Shown here: piece by piece, positions 7,000 through 12,806 of the stretch
How the letters are laid out: each line of letters opens with the position of its first letter
How positions within the stretch are numbered: the first letter of the stretch is position 1
Notes under the pieces: model-generated
Told to the model about the DNA's origin: nothing
What the model saw: only the letters and a program-made list of their open reading frames with translations
Databases searched by the model: none
Origin: JAQUYS01 sp964430665
Lineage (GTDB): Archaea; Nanobdellota; Nanobdellia; Woesearchaeales; SKGA01
DNA: 12,949 bases
Assembly (NCBI GenBank): GCA_964430665.1
Contig: CAYSFC010000019.1
Span: 1-12,949 of the forward strand
Direction: 5' to 3'
Made by a program: the position numbers and the translations under genes

Positions 7000-7007
7000 T
7001 TTATAAA
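7000..7007 (+). promoter_or_regulatory. TATA box of the eL30-NusA-uS12-uS7 operon
   Basis: TTTATAAA predicts a transcript start near 7030, right before the first leader hairpin (7035-7050). This gives a leader of about 110 nt, much longer than for other genes here. Confidence 0.6.
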
Positions 7008-7034
7008 TGGAAAAATATTCTCTAAATTACAATT

Positions 7035-7125
7035 TGAACTGAAAAGTTCAGTCTACTCAAGTGCGGAAAGCGCTTTTGGCGAAGAAAACGGCCTAAACCA
7101 TTAAATTTGGATTCTTGGCGGTTTT
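7035..7125 (+). promoter_or_regulatory. Structured 5' leader of the eL30 operon
   Basis: Three stems can be drawn. TGAACT (7035-7040) pairs with AGTTCA (7045-7050) around a GAAA tetraloop. AAGTGC (7059-7064) pairs with GCGCTT (7070-7075), including one G-T pair. AAAACGGCC (7085-7093) pairs with GGCGGTTTT (7117-7125) with one G-G mismatch. The first hairpin has an alternative, ACTGAA with TTCAGT. The third stem ends 2 bp before the GGAG ribosome binding site (7127-7130), so its folding could influence eL30 translation. Autoregulation by eL30, an L7Ae-fold RNA binder, is a guess; I did not find a clear kink-turn. Confidence 0.45.
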
Positions 7126-7139
7126 TGGAGAGTGGCTCA

Positions 7140-7394
7140 ATGGAAGAAATAAAAAAACTATTAGATAGCGATAAAATGATACTTGGTTTAAAGAGAACTA
7201 TGAAGAATCTCAAAAAATCAAAGGTAGGGAAAGTTATTTTGGCAAGTGATTGTCCAGAAGGCTTTAAAGAAGACATCGAATACTATGGTAAATTTGCTAA
7301 TGTCGTTATAGAAAAAGCAACAATGCCTTGTGACGAATTAGGTACAATTTGTAAAAAACCTTTTCCAGTAACAGTTATCGGAATTCTTAAATGA
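7140..7394 (+). CDS. rpl30e: Ribosomal protein eL30 (L30e)
   Basis: The 84-residue product is an archaeal eL30, a small L7Ae-like fold protein of the large subunit. The family pattern is visible: MILGLKRTMKNLKKSKVGKV, then ILASDCPEGFKEDIEYYGK, and the end LGTICKKPFPVTVIGI. The frame stays open to a TTG at 7107, but the ATG at 7140 gives the normal N-terminus and has GGAG (7127-7130) upstream. It leads the archaeal cluster eL30 - NusA - uS12 - uS7. In many archaea this cluster follows the RNA polymerase genes; here it has its own promoter and a structured leader. Its stop codon sits within the ribosome binding site of the next gene. Confidence 0.95.
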   Translation: MEEIKKLLDSDKMILGLKRTMKNLKKSKVGKVILASDCPEGFKEDIEYYGKFANVVIEKATMPCDELGTICKKPFPVTVIGILK

Positions 7395-7403
7395 GGTTAA
7401 TTT

Positions 7404-7826
7404 GTGACGATGAAATTTAAATATGATATGGATGCATTGCAAAAAATGAATCTATTTGAAAAAGTTACTAAGGCTAAATTAAAAGACATGTTTATTCACA
7501 ATGAAAAAATTCATTTCATTGTAGCAAACGGAGAACTTTACAAAGCTCTTGGTAAAGATAAAGCAAATGTCACAAAATTAGAAGGTTTATTGAAAAAGAA
7601 AGTTAAAATTGTTGAATACTCAGACGATTTATTGAAATTTGTTGTTAACATAATGGCTCCGTTAAAAGTGGTCGATATTAAAAACGATGATAATGTAATC
7701 ACAATAACTGGACCAGATCAAAAAACAAAAGGATTAATGATTGGTGCAAGAGCACAGAATCTTAGAATGTTTGAAGGAGTTATTCAAAAATACTTTCCAG
7801 AATTAAAAGAAATAAAAGTTATATAA
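7404..7826 (+). CDS. nusA: NusA-like KH-domain protein
   Basis: The 140-residue archaeal NusA-like protein consists of two KH RNA-binding domains and lacks the N-terminal and S1 parts of bacterial NusA. The first KH has GKDKANVTKLEGLLKKKVKI (residues 50-69) then the family segment VEYSDDLLKFVVNIMAP. The second has the GxxG loop as IGARAQNLR (113-121). It is thought to act in transcription elongation or termination, or in rRNA maturation. The start is GTG at 7404 rather than ATG at 7410, because the GAGGT at 7393-7397 lies six bases before GTG and twelve before ATG. It lies between eL30 and uS12, as in other archaea. Confidence 0.92.
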   Translation: MTMKFKYDMDALQKMNLFEKVTKAKLKDMFIHNEKIHFIVANGELYKALGKDKANVTKLEGLLKKKVKIVEYSDDLLKFVVNIMAPLKVVDIKNDDNVITITGPDQKTKGLMIGARAQNLRMFEGVIQKYFPELKEIKVI

Positions 7827-7842
7827 TTATGAGGTTATTAAA

Positions 7843-8280
7843 ATGGCAAAAAAATCATCAGGTTTAAACGCAGGTAAGAAATTAGCTGCACGAAGAAAAA
7901 CAAGTCGGTGGATGAGTAAATGGTTTATTAAAAAACATTTACCTTTCGCAAGAAAAGCAGATCCTTTAGAAGGGTCTTCACAAGCTTCCGCAATTGTTCT
8001 TCAAAAAGTTCAAGTAGAAGCAAAACAGCCAAACTCTGCAATGAGAAAATGTGTAAGAGTTCAATTAATTAAGAATGGTAAACAAATTACTGCATTCTTA
8101 CCAGGAGATGGTGCAACAAAATTAGTTGATGAACACGATGAAGTTATTGTTGAAGAAATCGGCGGTAAGATGGGAAGAGCAAAAGGAGATCTTCCTGGAG
8201 TTAGATGGCAAGTTATTAAAGTCAACGATCAAGCATTAGCAGCTCTATTAAGTGGAAAAATAGAGAAAGCTCGTAAATAG
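7843..8280 (+). CDS. rps12: Ribosomal protein uS12
   Basis: The 145-residue protein is the decoding-centre protein uS12 of the small subunit, in its archaeal form. The universal loop KQPNSA (residues 61-66, continuing AMRKCVRVQ) and the second conserved loop GRAKGDLPGVRW (111-122) are intact. The N-terminal extension is basic and enters the 16S rRNA. GAGGT at 7831-7835 precedes the ATG by seven bases. The stop codon TAG forms part of the ribosome binding site of uS7, so translation of the two is probably coupled. Confidence 0.98.
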   Translation: MAKKSSGLNAGKKLAARRKTSRWMSKWFIKKHLPFARKADPLEGSSQASAIVLQKVQVEAKQPNSAMRKCVRVQLIKNGKQITAFLPGDGATKLVDEHDEVIVEEIGGKMGRAKGDLPGVRWQVIKVNDQALAALLSGKIEKARK

Positions 8281-8289
8281 GTGAATAAA

Positions 8290-8892
8290 ATGTCCGAAAT
8301 ATTAGCATTTAACAAATGGGATTGTTCAGAAATAAAAGTTGAAGACCCAGGTCTTATAAGGTACATATCTGTTAAGCCAAATATTGTTCCGAGAACAGGG
8401 GCTAGATATGCAGGAAACAGATTCCACAAATCAAAAATATTTATTGTTGAAAGATTGATGAATAAGCTTATGGTTACTGGAAGAGTTGGAACTAAAAAAC
8501 ACAAAGTTTCTTCAGGTCATAATTGTGGAAAAGGAACAATTGTATATAATATTGTTCTAGATGCTTTTAACATGATTGAAGAAAAACTGAAGATGAATCC
8601 TGTAGAAGTTTTCGTTAAGGCTTTAGAAAATGCATGTCCTAGAGAAGAAATTTTAACTATCGAATATGGTGGTGCAAGATACCCTAAGGCTGTAGAGTGT
8701 GCTCCTCAAAGAAGAATAGATAGAGCATTAAAATTTATGACTCAAGGAGCATACAAAAAAACTTTCAACTCAAAAACAGATGCACATACAACTTTAGCAA
8801 ACGAAATTATAAATGCATATAAGTTGAGTCAGAATAGTGTTGCAATTTCAAAGAAATTGGAAGTTGAAAGACAGTGTGATTCTAGTCGATAA
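8290..8892 (+). CDS. rps7: Ribosomal protein uS7
   Basis: The 200-residue product is archaeal uS7, which nucleates folding of the 3' major domain of 16S rRNA. Recognisable stretches are FHKSKIFIVERLMNKLM, then the conserved NPVEVFVKALENACPREE, and GGARYPKAVECAPQRRIDRALKFM, plus the normal end AISKKLEVERQCDSSR, so it is full length. A GTG at 8281 is in frame, but AGGTGA at 8279-8284 is well spaced for the ATG at 8290, which I take as the start. The last codons and stop (8883-8892) form one arm of a hairpin in the 3' region, so RNA structure may begin inside the coding sequence. Confidence 0.96.
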   Translation: MSEILAFNKWDCSEIKVEDPGLIRYISVKPNIVPRTGARYAGNRFHKSKIFIVERLMNKLMVTGRVGTKKHKVSSGHNCGKGTIVYNIVLDAFNMIEEKLKMNPVEVFVKALENACPREEILTIEYGGARYPKAVECAPQRRIDRALKFMTQGAYKKTFNSKTDAHTTLANEIINAYKLSQNSVAISKKLEVERQCDSSR

Positions 8893-8955
8893 TTCGCATA
8901 GCGAATCTCCGAGATACTTGTATCGACTAAGGATTTACAAAGCAAATCTCCCGAA
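8883..8955 (+). repeat. Nested hairpins and a degenerate hairpin duplication behind uS7
   Basis: TAGTCGATA (8883-8891) pairs perfectly with TATCGACTA (8921-8929), enclosing ATTCGC-ATA-GCGAAT (8892-8906). A second unit, GATTTAC-AAA-GCAAATC (8932-8948, one mismatch), has the same shape. Both units are followed by CTCCGA or CTCCCGA, so they look like diverged copies of one small element. The outer stem starts within the uS7 stop region. Confidence 0.65.
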
Positions 8956-8978
8956 CTATGTTTGTGGAAATTGGTTAA

Positions 8979-8994
8979 TTTTATTTTTTATTTT
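8979..8994 (+). terminator. T-rich terminator of the ribosomal operon
   Basis: A T-rich tract with a run of six Ts follows the two hairpins and precedes the next promoter. It fits the end of the uS7 operon transcript. Confidence 0.45.
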
Positions 8995-9016
8995 ATATAT
9001 TTATTTCATCATTAAT

Positions 9017-9024
9017 TATATATA
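9017..9024 (+). promoter_or_regulatory. TATA box of the 62-residue helical protein gene
   Basis: TATATATA is centred about 26 nt before the ATG at 9047 and no Shine-Dalgarno sequence lies between, so the mRNA is predicted to be leaderless. Confidence 0.55.
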
Positions 9025-9046
9025 TTAGTTCTTTAATAATAAATGT

Positions 9047-9235
9047 ATGTCGGAAGAAAATTTAAAAAAGCTAAAAGATGAATTTAAAGAAGAATTCTCT
9101 AAAATAGACGATATTGAACAATTAAGAGATATTTATGCCACTCATTTAGCTAAAAGAGATGAAATTATAGACATTTTACAAAAAGAGAACGAAATTCTAC
9201 TTAAAACTGCTTTTAAGAATAAAAATACCGAATAA
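9047..9235 (+). CDS. Small charged helical protein, unrecognised
   Basis: The 62-residue protein is dominated by Lys, Glu, Asp, Ile and Leu with heptad-like hydrophobic spacing (LKKLKDEFKEEFSKI, then LAKRDEIIDILQKENEILL). It is therefore probably two helices or a short coiled coil. There is no signal peptide, cysteine or known motif, and I do not recognise the family. The start is supported by a TATA box at the leaderless distance; an ATG four bases earlier is out of frame. It lies alone between the uS7 operon and the CxxC protein gene, each with its own promoter. Confidence 0.7.
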   Translation: MSEENLKKLKDEFKEEFSKIDDIEQLRDIYATHLAKRDEIIDILQKENEILLKTAFKNKNTE

Positions 9236-9257
9236 ATTTTAATTTTACCTTAATAAG

Positions 9258-9265
9258 ATTTAAAT
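9258..9265 (+). promoter_or_regulatory. TATA box of the CxxC protein gene
   Basis: ATTTAAAT is centred about 26 nt before the ATG at 9288 and there is no Shine-Dalgarno sequence, so the mRNA is predicted to be leaderless. Confidence 0.55.
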
Positions 9266-9287
9266 AATCATATGCTAATTATATACT

Positions 9288-9581
9288 ATGAAAGTTCAAC
9301 ACAACCACGTCTGTTCTCTTTGTAGTGAGGAAAAAACTTGTTTTGTTTTTACAGATTTTGACACTCTTTTTTCTTCTTGTGCTGAATGTTTTGAAGAACT
9401 TGAACAACATATAAGTTTTGTAGATGAATTTGAAAGTGTTTGTTCTTTGTGTGGAATGAATAAAAAAGTTAAAAGTTGCGAGTTCAAAGATTCTCTTTTT
9501 TTCAGAGATTTTAAAATTTGTAACTCGTGCAACATTCACTTGAAAAAGTTAATTGAATTAAGTGATGAAAATAATCATTGA
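9288..9581 (+). CDS. Duplicated zinc-ribbon-like CxxC protein
   Basis: The 97-residue protein is a tandem duplication of a four-cysteine module. Module 1 has C9/C12 and C31/C34 (VCSLCSEEK...CAECFEELEQHI). Module 2 has C52/C55 and C78/C81 (VCSLCGMNK...CNSCNIHLKKLIE). Each has an extra cysteine between the pairs (C18 and C64). Two structural zinc sites are the natural reading, and small archaeal proteins of this type often bind nucleic acid or protein. The family is not recognised. Antisense frames are open over the whole gene, but the cysteine periodicity and the leaderless promoter favour this strand. Its stop codon overlaps the end of the convergent lytic transglycosylase gene by 7 bp. Confidence 0.75.
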   Translation: MKVQHNHVCSLCSEEKTCFVFTDFDTLFSSCAECFEELEQHISFVDEFESVCSLCGMNKKVKSCEFKDSLFFRDFKICNSCNIHLKKLIELSDENNH

Positions 9582-10483
9582 AGGTAATTATTTTTCATCT
9601 CTCGGATTTTATCAACATATCTAACAACTTCTTTTTGTTTGTTTACATCGATAATAGCATTCTGATTTCTAAATCTGTTGTACCAAATTATAGGTTTTCC
9701 TTTTTCGATGTTTTTTCTAAAACTTGAAAGTAGTTTATCTGGATCATTAGTTCCATATCTTTTTGAATCTAACAACCAACTAAGAGCTGTTTCTCCTAAA
9801 TTATATGATATTAATTCAAAGCCTTCTAAATGTTTGTTTGGAATAACTCCTTTTGAAGTTTTGTATCCTTTGAATTTATTTTGAATATATTGTCTATACT
9901 TTAATCCTGCCTCTATATTTTTCATAGGATCTTTTTTTATTTCCTCGAAACTATAACCTGTTGTTTGAGCTGCTTGGGTTTTTAATTGATAGTATCCTGC
10001 AGCAGTACCTGCTTTATTAAGAGCATTTGGATTGAAAGTGGATTCTTTTTCAACCATTGCAAAGTTACTTGCGATGTAATCAAGATTATCTTTATCAAGA
10101 CCTAATTTATTGTAAACTTTGAAAAAATTGTTTGCAAAAACATTCAATTTCGAATTTGATTTGTCATATGTTATGGATTTTTTATCTGTAGAAATTTTAT
10201 AATTTGTTTTGAGTATTTCTTCTGGAATTAAAATTTCTTGACCTGATTTTATATTTCTTAAATCTTTTATGCCATTTAAGTCTAATATTTTTTGTATGTT
10301 TTCTTTTCTTTGAACGCCATTACTAAATTGAGTGTACTTTCCTGCAACATCTGAATAAATTGTTTGACCAGATTCTAGTGTGGTGTAAGGAATTTTATTT
10401 CCATTAACATTTTTATAATTAATTTCAGCTGCTAAACTTGTTGCTAAACTTAAACCCAATATTGTTGTTAGTGTTTTTTTCAT
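9575..10483 (-). CDS. Secreted LysM + SLT-domain lytic transglycosylase
   Basis: The 302-residue protein has a Sec signal peptide (MKKTLTTILGLSLATSLAA, probable cleavage after residue 19). A LysM-like region at about 38-87 ends LNGIKDLRNIKSGQEILIP. An SLT/goose-lysozyme-like domain at about 133-300 follows. Catalytic Glu147 lies in EKESTFNPNAL, followed by GTAAGYYQLK and later ISYNLGET, the usual YN.G motif. Such enzymes cleave the MurNAc-GlcNAc bond of peptidoglycan, and LysM binds the glycan chain. The frame is open to 10516, but ATG 10483 is the start: it begins the signal peptide and AATAGGTAAG lies just upstream, overlapping the stop of the amidase gene. The pair is thus one operon. An archaeon has no peptidoglycan of its own, so the target is probably bacterial. 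Confidence 0.88.
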   Translation of the reverse strand: MKKTLTTILGLSLATSLAAEINYKNVNGNKIPYTTLESGQTIYSDVAGKYTQFSNGVQRKENIQKILDLNGIKDLRNIKSGQEILIPEEILKTNYKISTDKKSITYDKSNSKLNVFANNFFKVYNKLGLDKDNLDYIASNFAMVEKESTFNPNALNKAGTAAGYYQLKTQAAQTTGYSFEEIKKDPMKNIEAGLKYRQYIQNKFKGYKTSKGVIPNKHLEGFELISYNLGETALSWLLDSKRYGTNDPDKLLSSFRKNIEKGKPIIWYNRFRNQNAIIDVNKQKEVVRYVDKIREMKNNYLQ

Positions 10484-10487
10484 TTTC

Positions 10488-11750
10488 TTACCTATTGCTA
10501 ACATATTGTTCTTCACTCTTAGTAATTTCGTTGTATGTATCGTGTATAGTTCTAGCTAATTCTGTCGTTTTTGGATTTCCAACTTCATCTCTTAAACCAT
10601 ACACCCAGAAACCTTTTGCATAAGGTTTTTTACTACTATTGCAATGAACTTCTACTGCAATTGCATTTTGATTTTGGTAACTATCGTATTCTTTTATTGT
10701 TTCATTTATACGAGTTTTTTTCTTATTCTTAGTTACTTTGTTATCATAATCAAATATGTGAACTTTGAAATCGTCTTTTCCATCTTTAGAGTCCATTTTT
10801 TCTAAGTATTCTTTTGCTTTGTTAACTATGTATCTGTTAAAATCTGATTCTTTGTTGAACTTTGAAAATTTTCTATATTTTTGTGGAACTTCAGCACCGG
10901 GTAAATTTCCGTGACCTACACTTAGAACTACATTTTCTATATTGTTTTTATCAACATATTTGTATATTCCTTTAGCTAATTTGTATGAAAGTAAGTTTAA
11001 GTTCGCAGTGTTTGAATACATTTTAAGTTCGTCTTTATTTGTGACAAAAAACATTTCAGGTATAATTACTGGAATTTTTGAATAGTTCATTACATCAAAA
11101 TTATATTGTTTGTGATCAGAATTACTTGGAGAATAGTTATGATTTGTTCCATTAACTAAGTTTTCTAAATCTTCGTCTAATTCATCTTCTTCGATTAATT
11201 TTTTTAGTTCTTTTTTATTTAATTTTTTGTCAAGAACTTCTTCTTTTTGTGGAGCAACATAAATTGTTTGTTTTGCTTCTTGTTCTTTTATTGAATCAGA
11301 TAAATATTCTGTAAGTTTTCCTTCTTTAATTCCTGAAATAAGACCTACTCCTAAAATTGTTGCTAATGCAACGCCTGATTTAACGTAATCTTTAGATGTT
11401 ATATCTCTATCATAAATTATGTCTTCTTTTGCAAAATTAAATAGTTTTTTTGCACCCCAAGCAGATGCTAATATTCCTGGCGCAAAACCCAATGTATAGT
11501 ATAATCCTTTGGATATTGCTTCTAGTGTATCTGTAGAATTAGCAATTTCATATATTGCATTACAAACTTCAGGATGAGCATTAAAAGCAGCTTTTTCAGC
11601 CATATTAAGTAGAATTGAGTTCGCAAATAATGTTGTGGCGACGCCTGCAGCAGGTACGATTATAGGTTTACCTACATACTTAACTGTAAGATCACTTAAA
11701 TCTCTTCCAATGTTTTTTGCACCTTCAACAAGCCAATTTGCAAATGTCAT
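10488..11750 (-). CDS. Membrane-anchored Amidase_3-like peptidoglycan amidase, apparently circularly permuted
   Basis: The 420-residue protein has an N-terminal membrane part with hydrophobic segments near residues 28-50, 83-101 and 124-141. A charged linker (155-205) leads to a C-terminal domain resembling zinc N-acetylmuramoyl-L-alanine amidases (Amidase_3). H280 (VLSVGHGNLPGAEV), E301 (FNKESDFNRYIV) and H369 (AVEVHCNSS, then AKGFWVYGL) match the zinc ligands. The protein ends at SEEQYVSNR, just where the family would continue to its last strand, PAVLVE.GFxSN, with the catalytic Glu. That piece is instead upstream, as PVIIPEMFFVTNKDEL (227-242, E232) followed by a helix into GIYKYV. Domain order therefore looks permuted. 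The gene has a leaderless promoter and is followed 4 nt later by the lytic transglycosylase gene. Confidence 0.75.
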   Translation of the reverse strand: MTFANWLVEGAKNIGRDLSDLTVKYVGKPIIVPAAGVATTLFANSILLNMAEKAAFNAHPEVCNAIYEIANSTDTLEAISKGLYYTLGFAPGILASAWGAKKLFNFAKEDIIYDRDITSKDYVKSGVALATILGVGLISGIKEGKLTEYLSDSIKEQEAKQTIYVAPQKEEVLDKKLNKKELKKLIEEDELDEDLENLVNGTNHNYSPSNSDHKQYNFDVMNYSKIPVIIPEMFFVTNKDELKMYSNTANLNLLSYKLAKGIYKYVDKNNIENVVLSVGHGNLPGAEVPQKYRKFSKFNKESDFNRYIVNKAKEYLEKMDSKDGKDDFKVHIFDYDNKVTKNKKKTRINETIKEYDSYQNQNAIAVEVHCNSSKKPYAKGFWVYGLRDEVGNPKTTELARTIHDTYNEITKSEEQYVSNR

Positions 11751-11772
11751 GTAAAAATGTAAGATTATTTTA

Positions 11773-11780
11773 TTTATAAA
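11773..11780 (-). promoter_or_regulatory. TATA box of the amidase-transglycosylase operon
   Basis: TTTATAAA is centred about 26 nt upstream of the ATG at 11750 on the minus strand, with no Shine-Dalgarno sequence. It is a strong archaeal-type promoter, so these genes are adapted to an archaeal transcription machine. Confidence 0.65.
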
Positions 11781-11827
11781 TGTTTTGTTTTTGTTGTTAC
11801 TTTTAAGTGATTACATCATACAGATTG

Positions 11828-11836
11828 TTTTAAAAA
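11828..11836 (+). promoter_or_regulatory. TATA box of the RluA-type gene
   Basis: TTTTAAAAA is centred about 26 nt upstream of the ATG at 11858, without a Shine-Dalgarno sequence. A leaderless mRNA is predicted. Confidence 0.6.
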
Positions 11837-11857
11837 TGCCTGTAATATCCTAATTAT

Positions 11858-12793
11858 ATGGTTAGGTTGGTTAGAGAAAACAATTTAAATGTGGAAAAAA
11901 GAGGTAAATTATTGCCTTTTTTAAGAAATAATTTTAAATTTTTAGATAAAAATAACTTGATTAACCTTCTTGAGAGTAAAAGAGTGAATATTAATGGTAC
12001 AATTGTAATTGAAAATGTTTTGTTAAATGAAGGAGATTTAGTAACAATATTAACACCTAAATGTATGGAACCTAAAGTTAATACAAATTATAAGATCATA
12101 TATGAGGATGAATATTTAGTTGTTGTTGATAAACCTGCAAACTTACCCATACATCCTGCAGGTAAATATTATTTTAATACGCTTACCTATATGTTGAAAA
12201 GGAAATATGATTATATACAACCAATTAATAGATTGGATAGGGAAACTTCAGGTGTTGTTTTATTTGGCAAAGATAAGAATTTTATAAACAAAGTTAGAAT
12301 GTTGTTTGATAAGAATTTGATTGAAAAAGAGTATTTGGCAGTGTGTTTTGGTAAAATAAAAGATGTTGAATTAAATGATCCTCTTATGGTAAAAAAAGTT
12401 GGAAAAATAAGAGATAAAGTTGTTGTTGATTCTAAGGGTAAAAAAAGTTTAACTAAAGTGAATTTGATTGCTAGTTCAAATAAATTTTCTGTTGTAAAAA
12501 TAAATATAAAAACTGGAAGAAAACACCAAATAAGAGCTCATCTTGCACACATAAAACATCCTATTATAGGAGATAAACAATATGGAAATTATCCTGGACT
12601 TTTTGATAGATGGATGCAAGGTAAAGATGTTGGTGATGAAATTATTGAAAAATTTGGAGCGAGTAGACAATTATTGCATTGTGCCAGAATTGAATTTAAA
12701 CATCCAATAATAAATAAAAAGGTTGTATTTAAAGCAAAAACCCCTTTAGATATGAAAAGATTTATATATAATAATATGAAAATTAGAGTATAA
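11858..12793 (+). CDS. RluA-family pseudouridine synthase with S4 domain
   Basis: The 311-residue protein isomerises uridine to pseudouridine in RNA. It has an S4-like RNA-binding region at about 17-65 (LLESKRVNINGTIVIENVLLNEGDLV) and an RluA catalytic domain from about 78. Catalytic Asp127 lies in INRLDRETSG (HRLDRxTSG in most relatives, here Asn for His). IKTGRKHQIRAHLAHIKHPIIGD (218-239) is the typical RluA motif. The family is widespread in bacteria and eukaryotes and less common in archaea, so transfer is possible, though base composition matches the neighbours. The RNA target cannot be told. It begins with a leaderless promoter and is followed at once by the partial gene at the window end. 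Confidence 0.9.
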   Translation: MVRLVRENNLNVEKRGKLLPFLRNNFKFLDKNNLINLLESKRVNINGTIVIENVLLNEGDLVTILTPKCMEPKVNTNYKIIYEDEYLVVVDKPANLPIHPAGKYYFNTLTYMLKRKYDYIQPINRLDRETSGVVLFGKDKNFINKVRMLFDKNLIEKEYLAVCFGKIKDVELNDPLMVKKVGKIRDKVVVDSKGKKSLTKVNLIASSNKFSVVKINIKTGRKHQIRAHLAHIKHPIIGDKQYGNYPGLFDRWMQGKDVGDEIIEKFGASRQLLHCARIEFKHPIINKKVVFKAKTPLDMKRFIYNNMKIRV

Positions 12794-12806
12794 ACAGGTG
12801 TGTTTT

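Noticed and set aside
7030..7139. tRNA or other stable RNA gene upstream of eL30
   Set aside because: No GTTCGAAT-like T arm or acceptor pairing is present; the hairpins fit an mRNA leader better.
7107..7139. TTG start extending eL30 by 11 residues
   Set aside because: The added residues are not part of the eL30 family, they overlap the leader stem, and the ATG at 7140 has the ribosome binding site.
8837..9028. 63-residue frame overlapping the end of uS7
   Set aside because: It is an out-of-frame shadow running through the hairpins and the T-rich terminator and has no promoter or ribosome binding site.
9279..9539. Minus-strand frames opposite the CxxC protein
   Set aside because: The plus frame shows duplicated cysteine modules and a correctly placed TATA box; the minus frames show no motif or promoter.
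10484..10516. N-terminal extension of the transglycosylase from 10516
   Set aside because: It would bury the signal peptide, and the ribosome binding site fits only the ATG at 10483.
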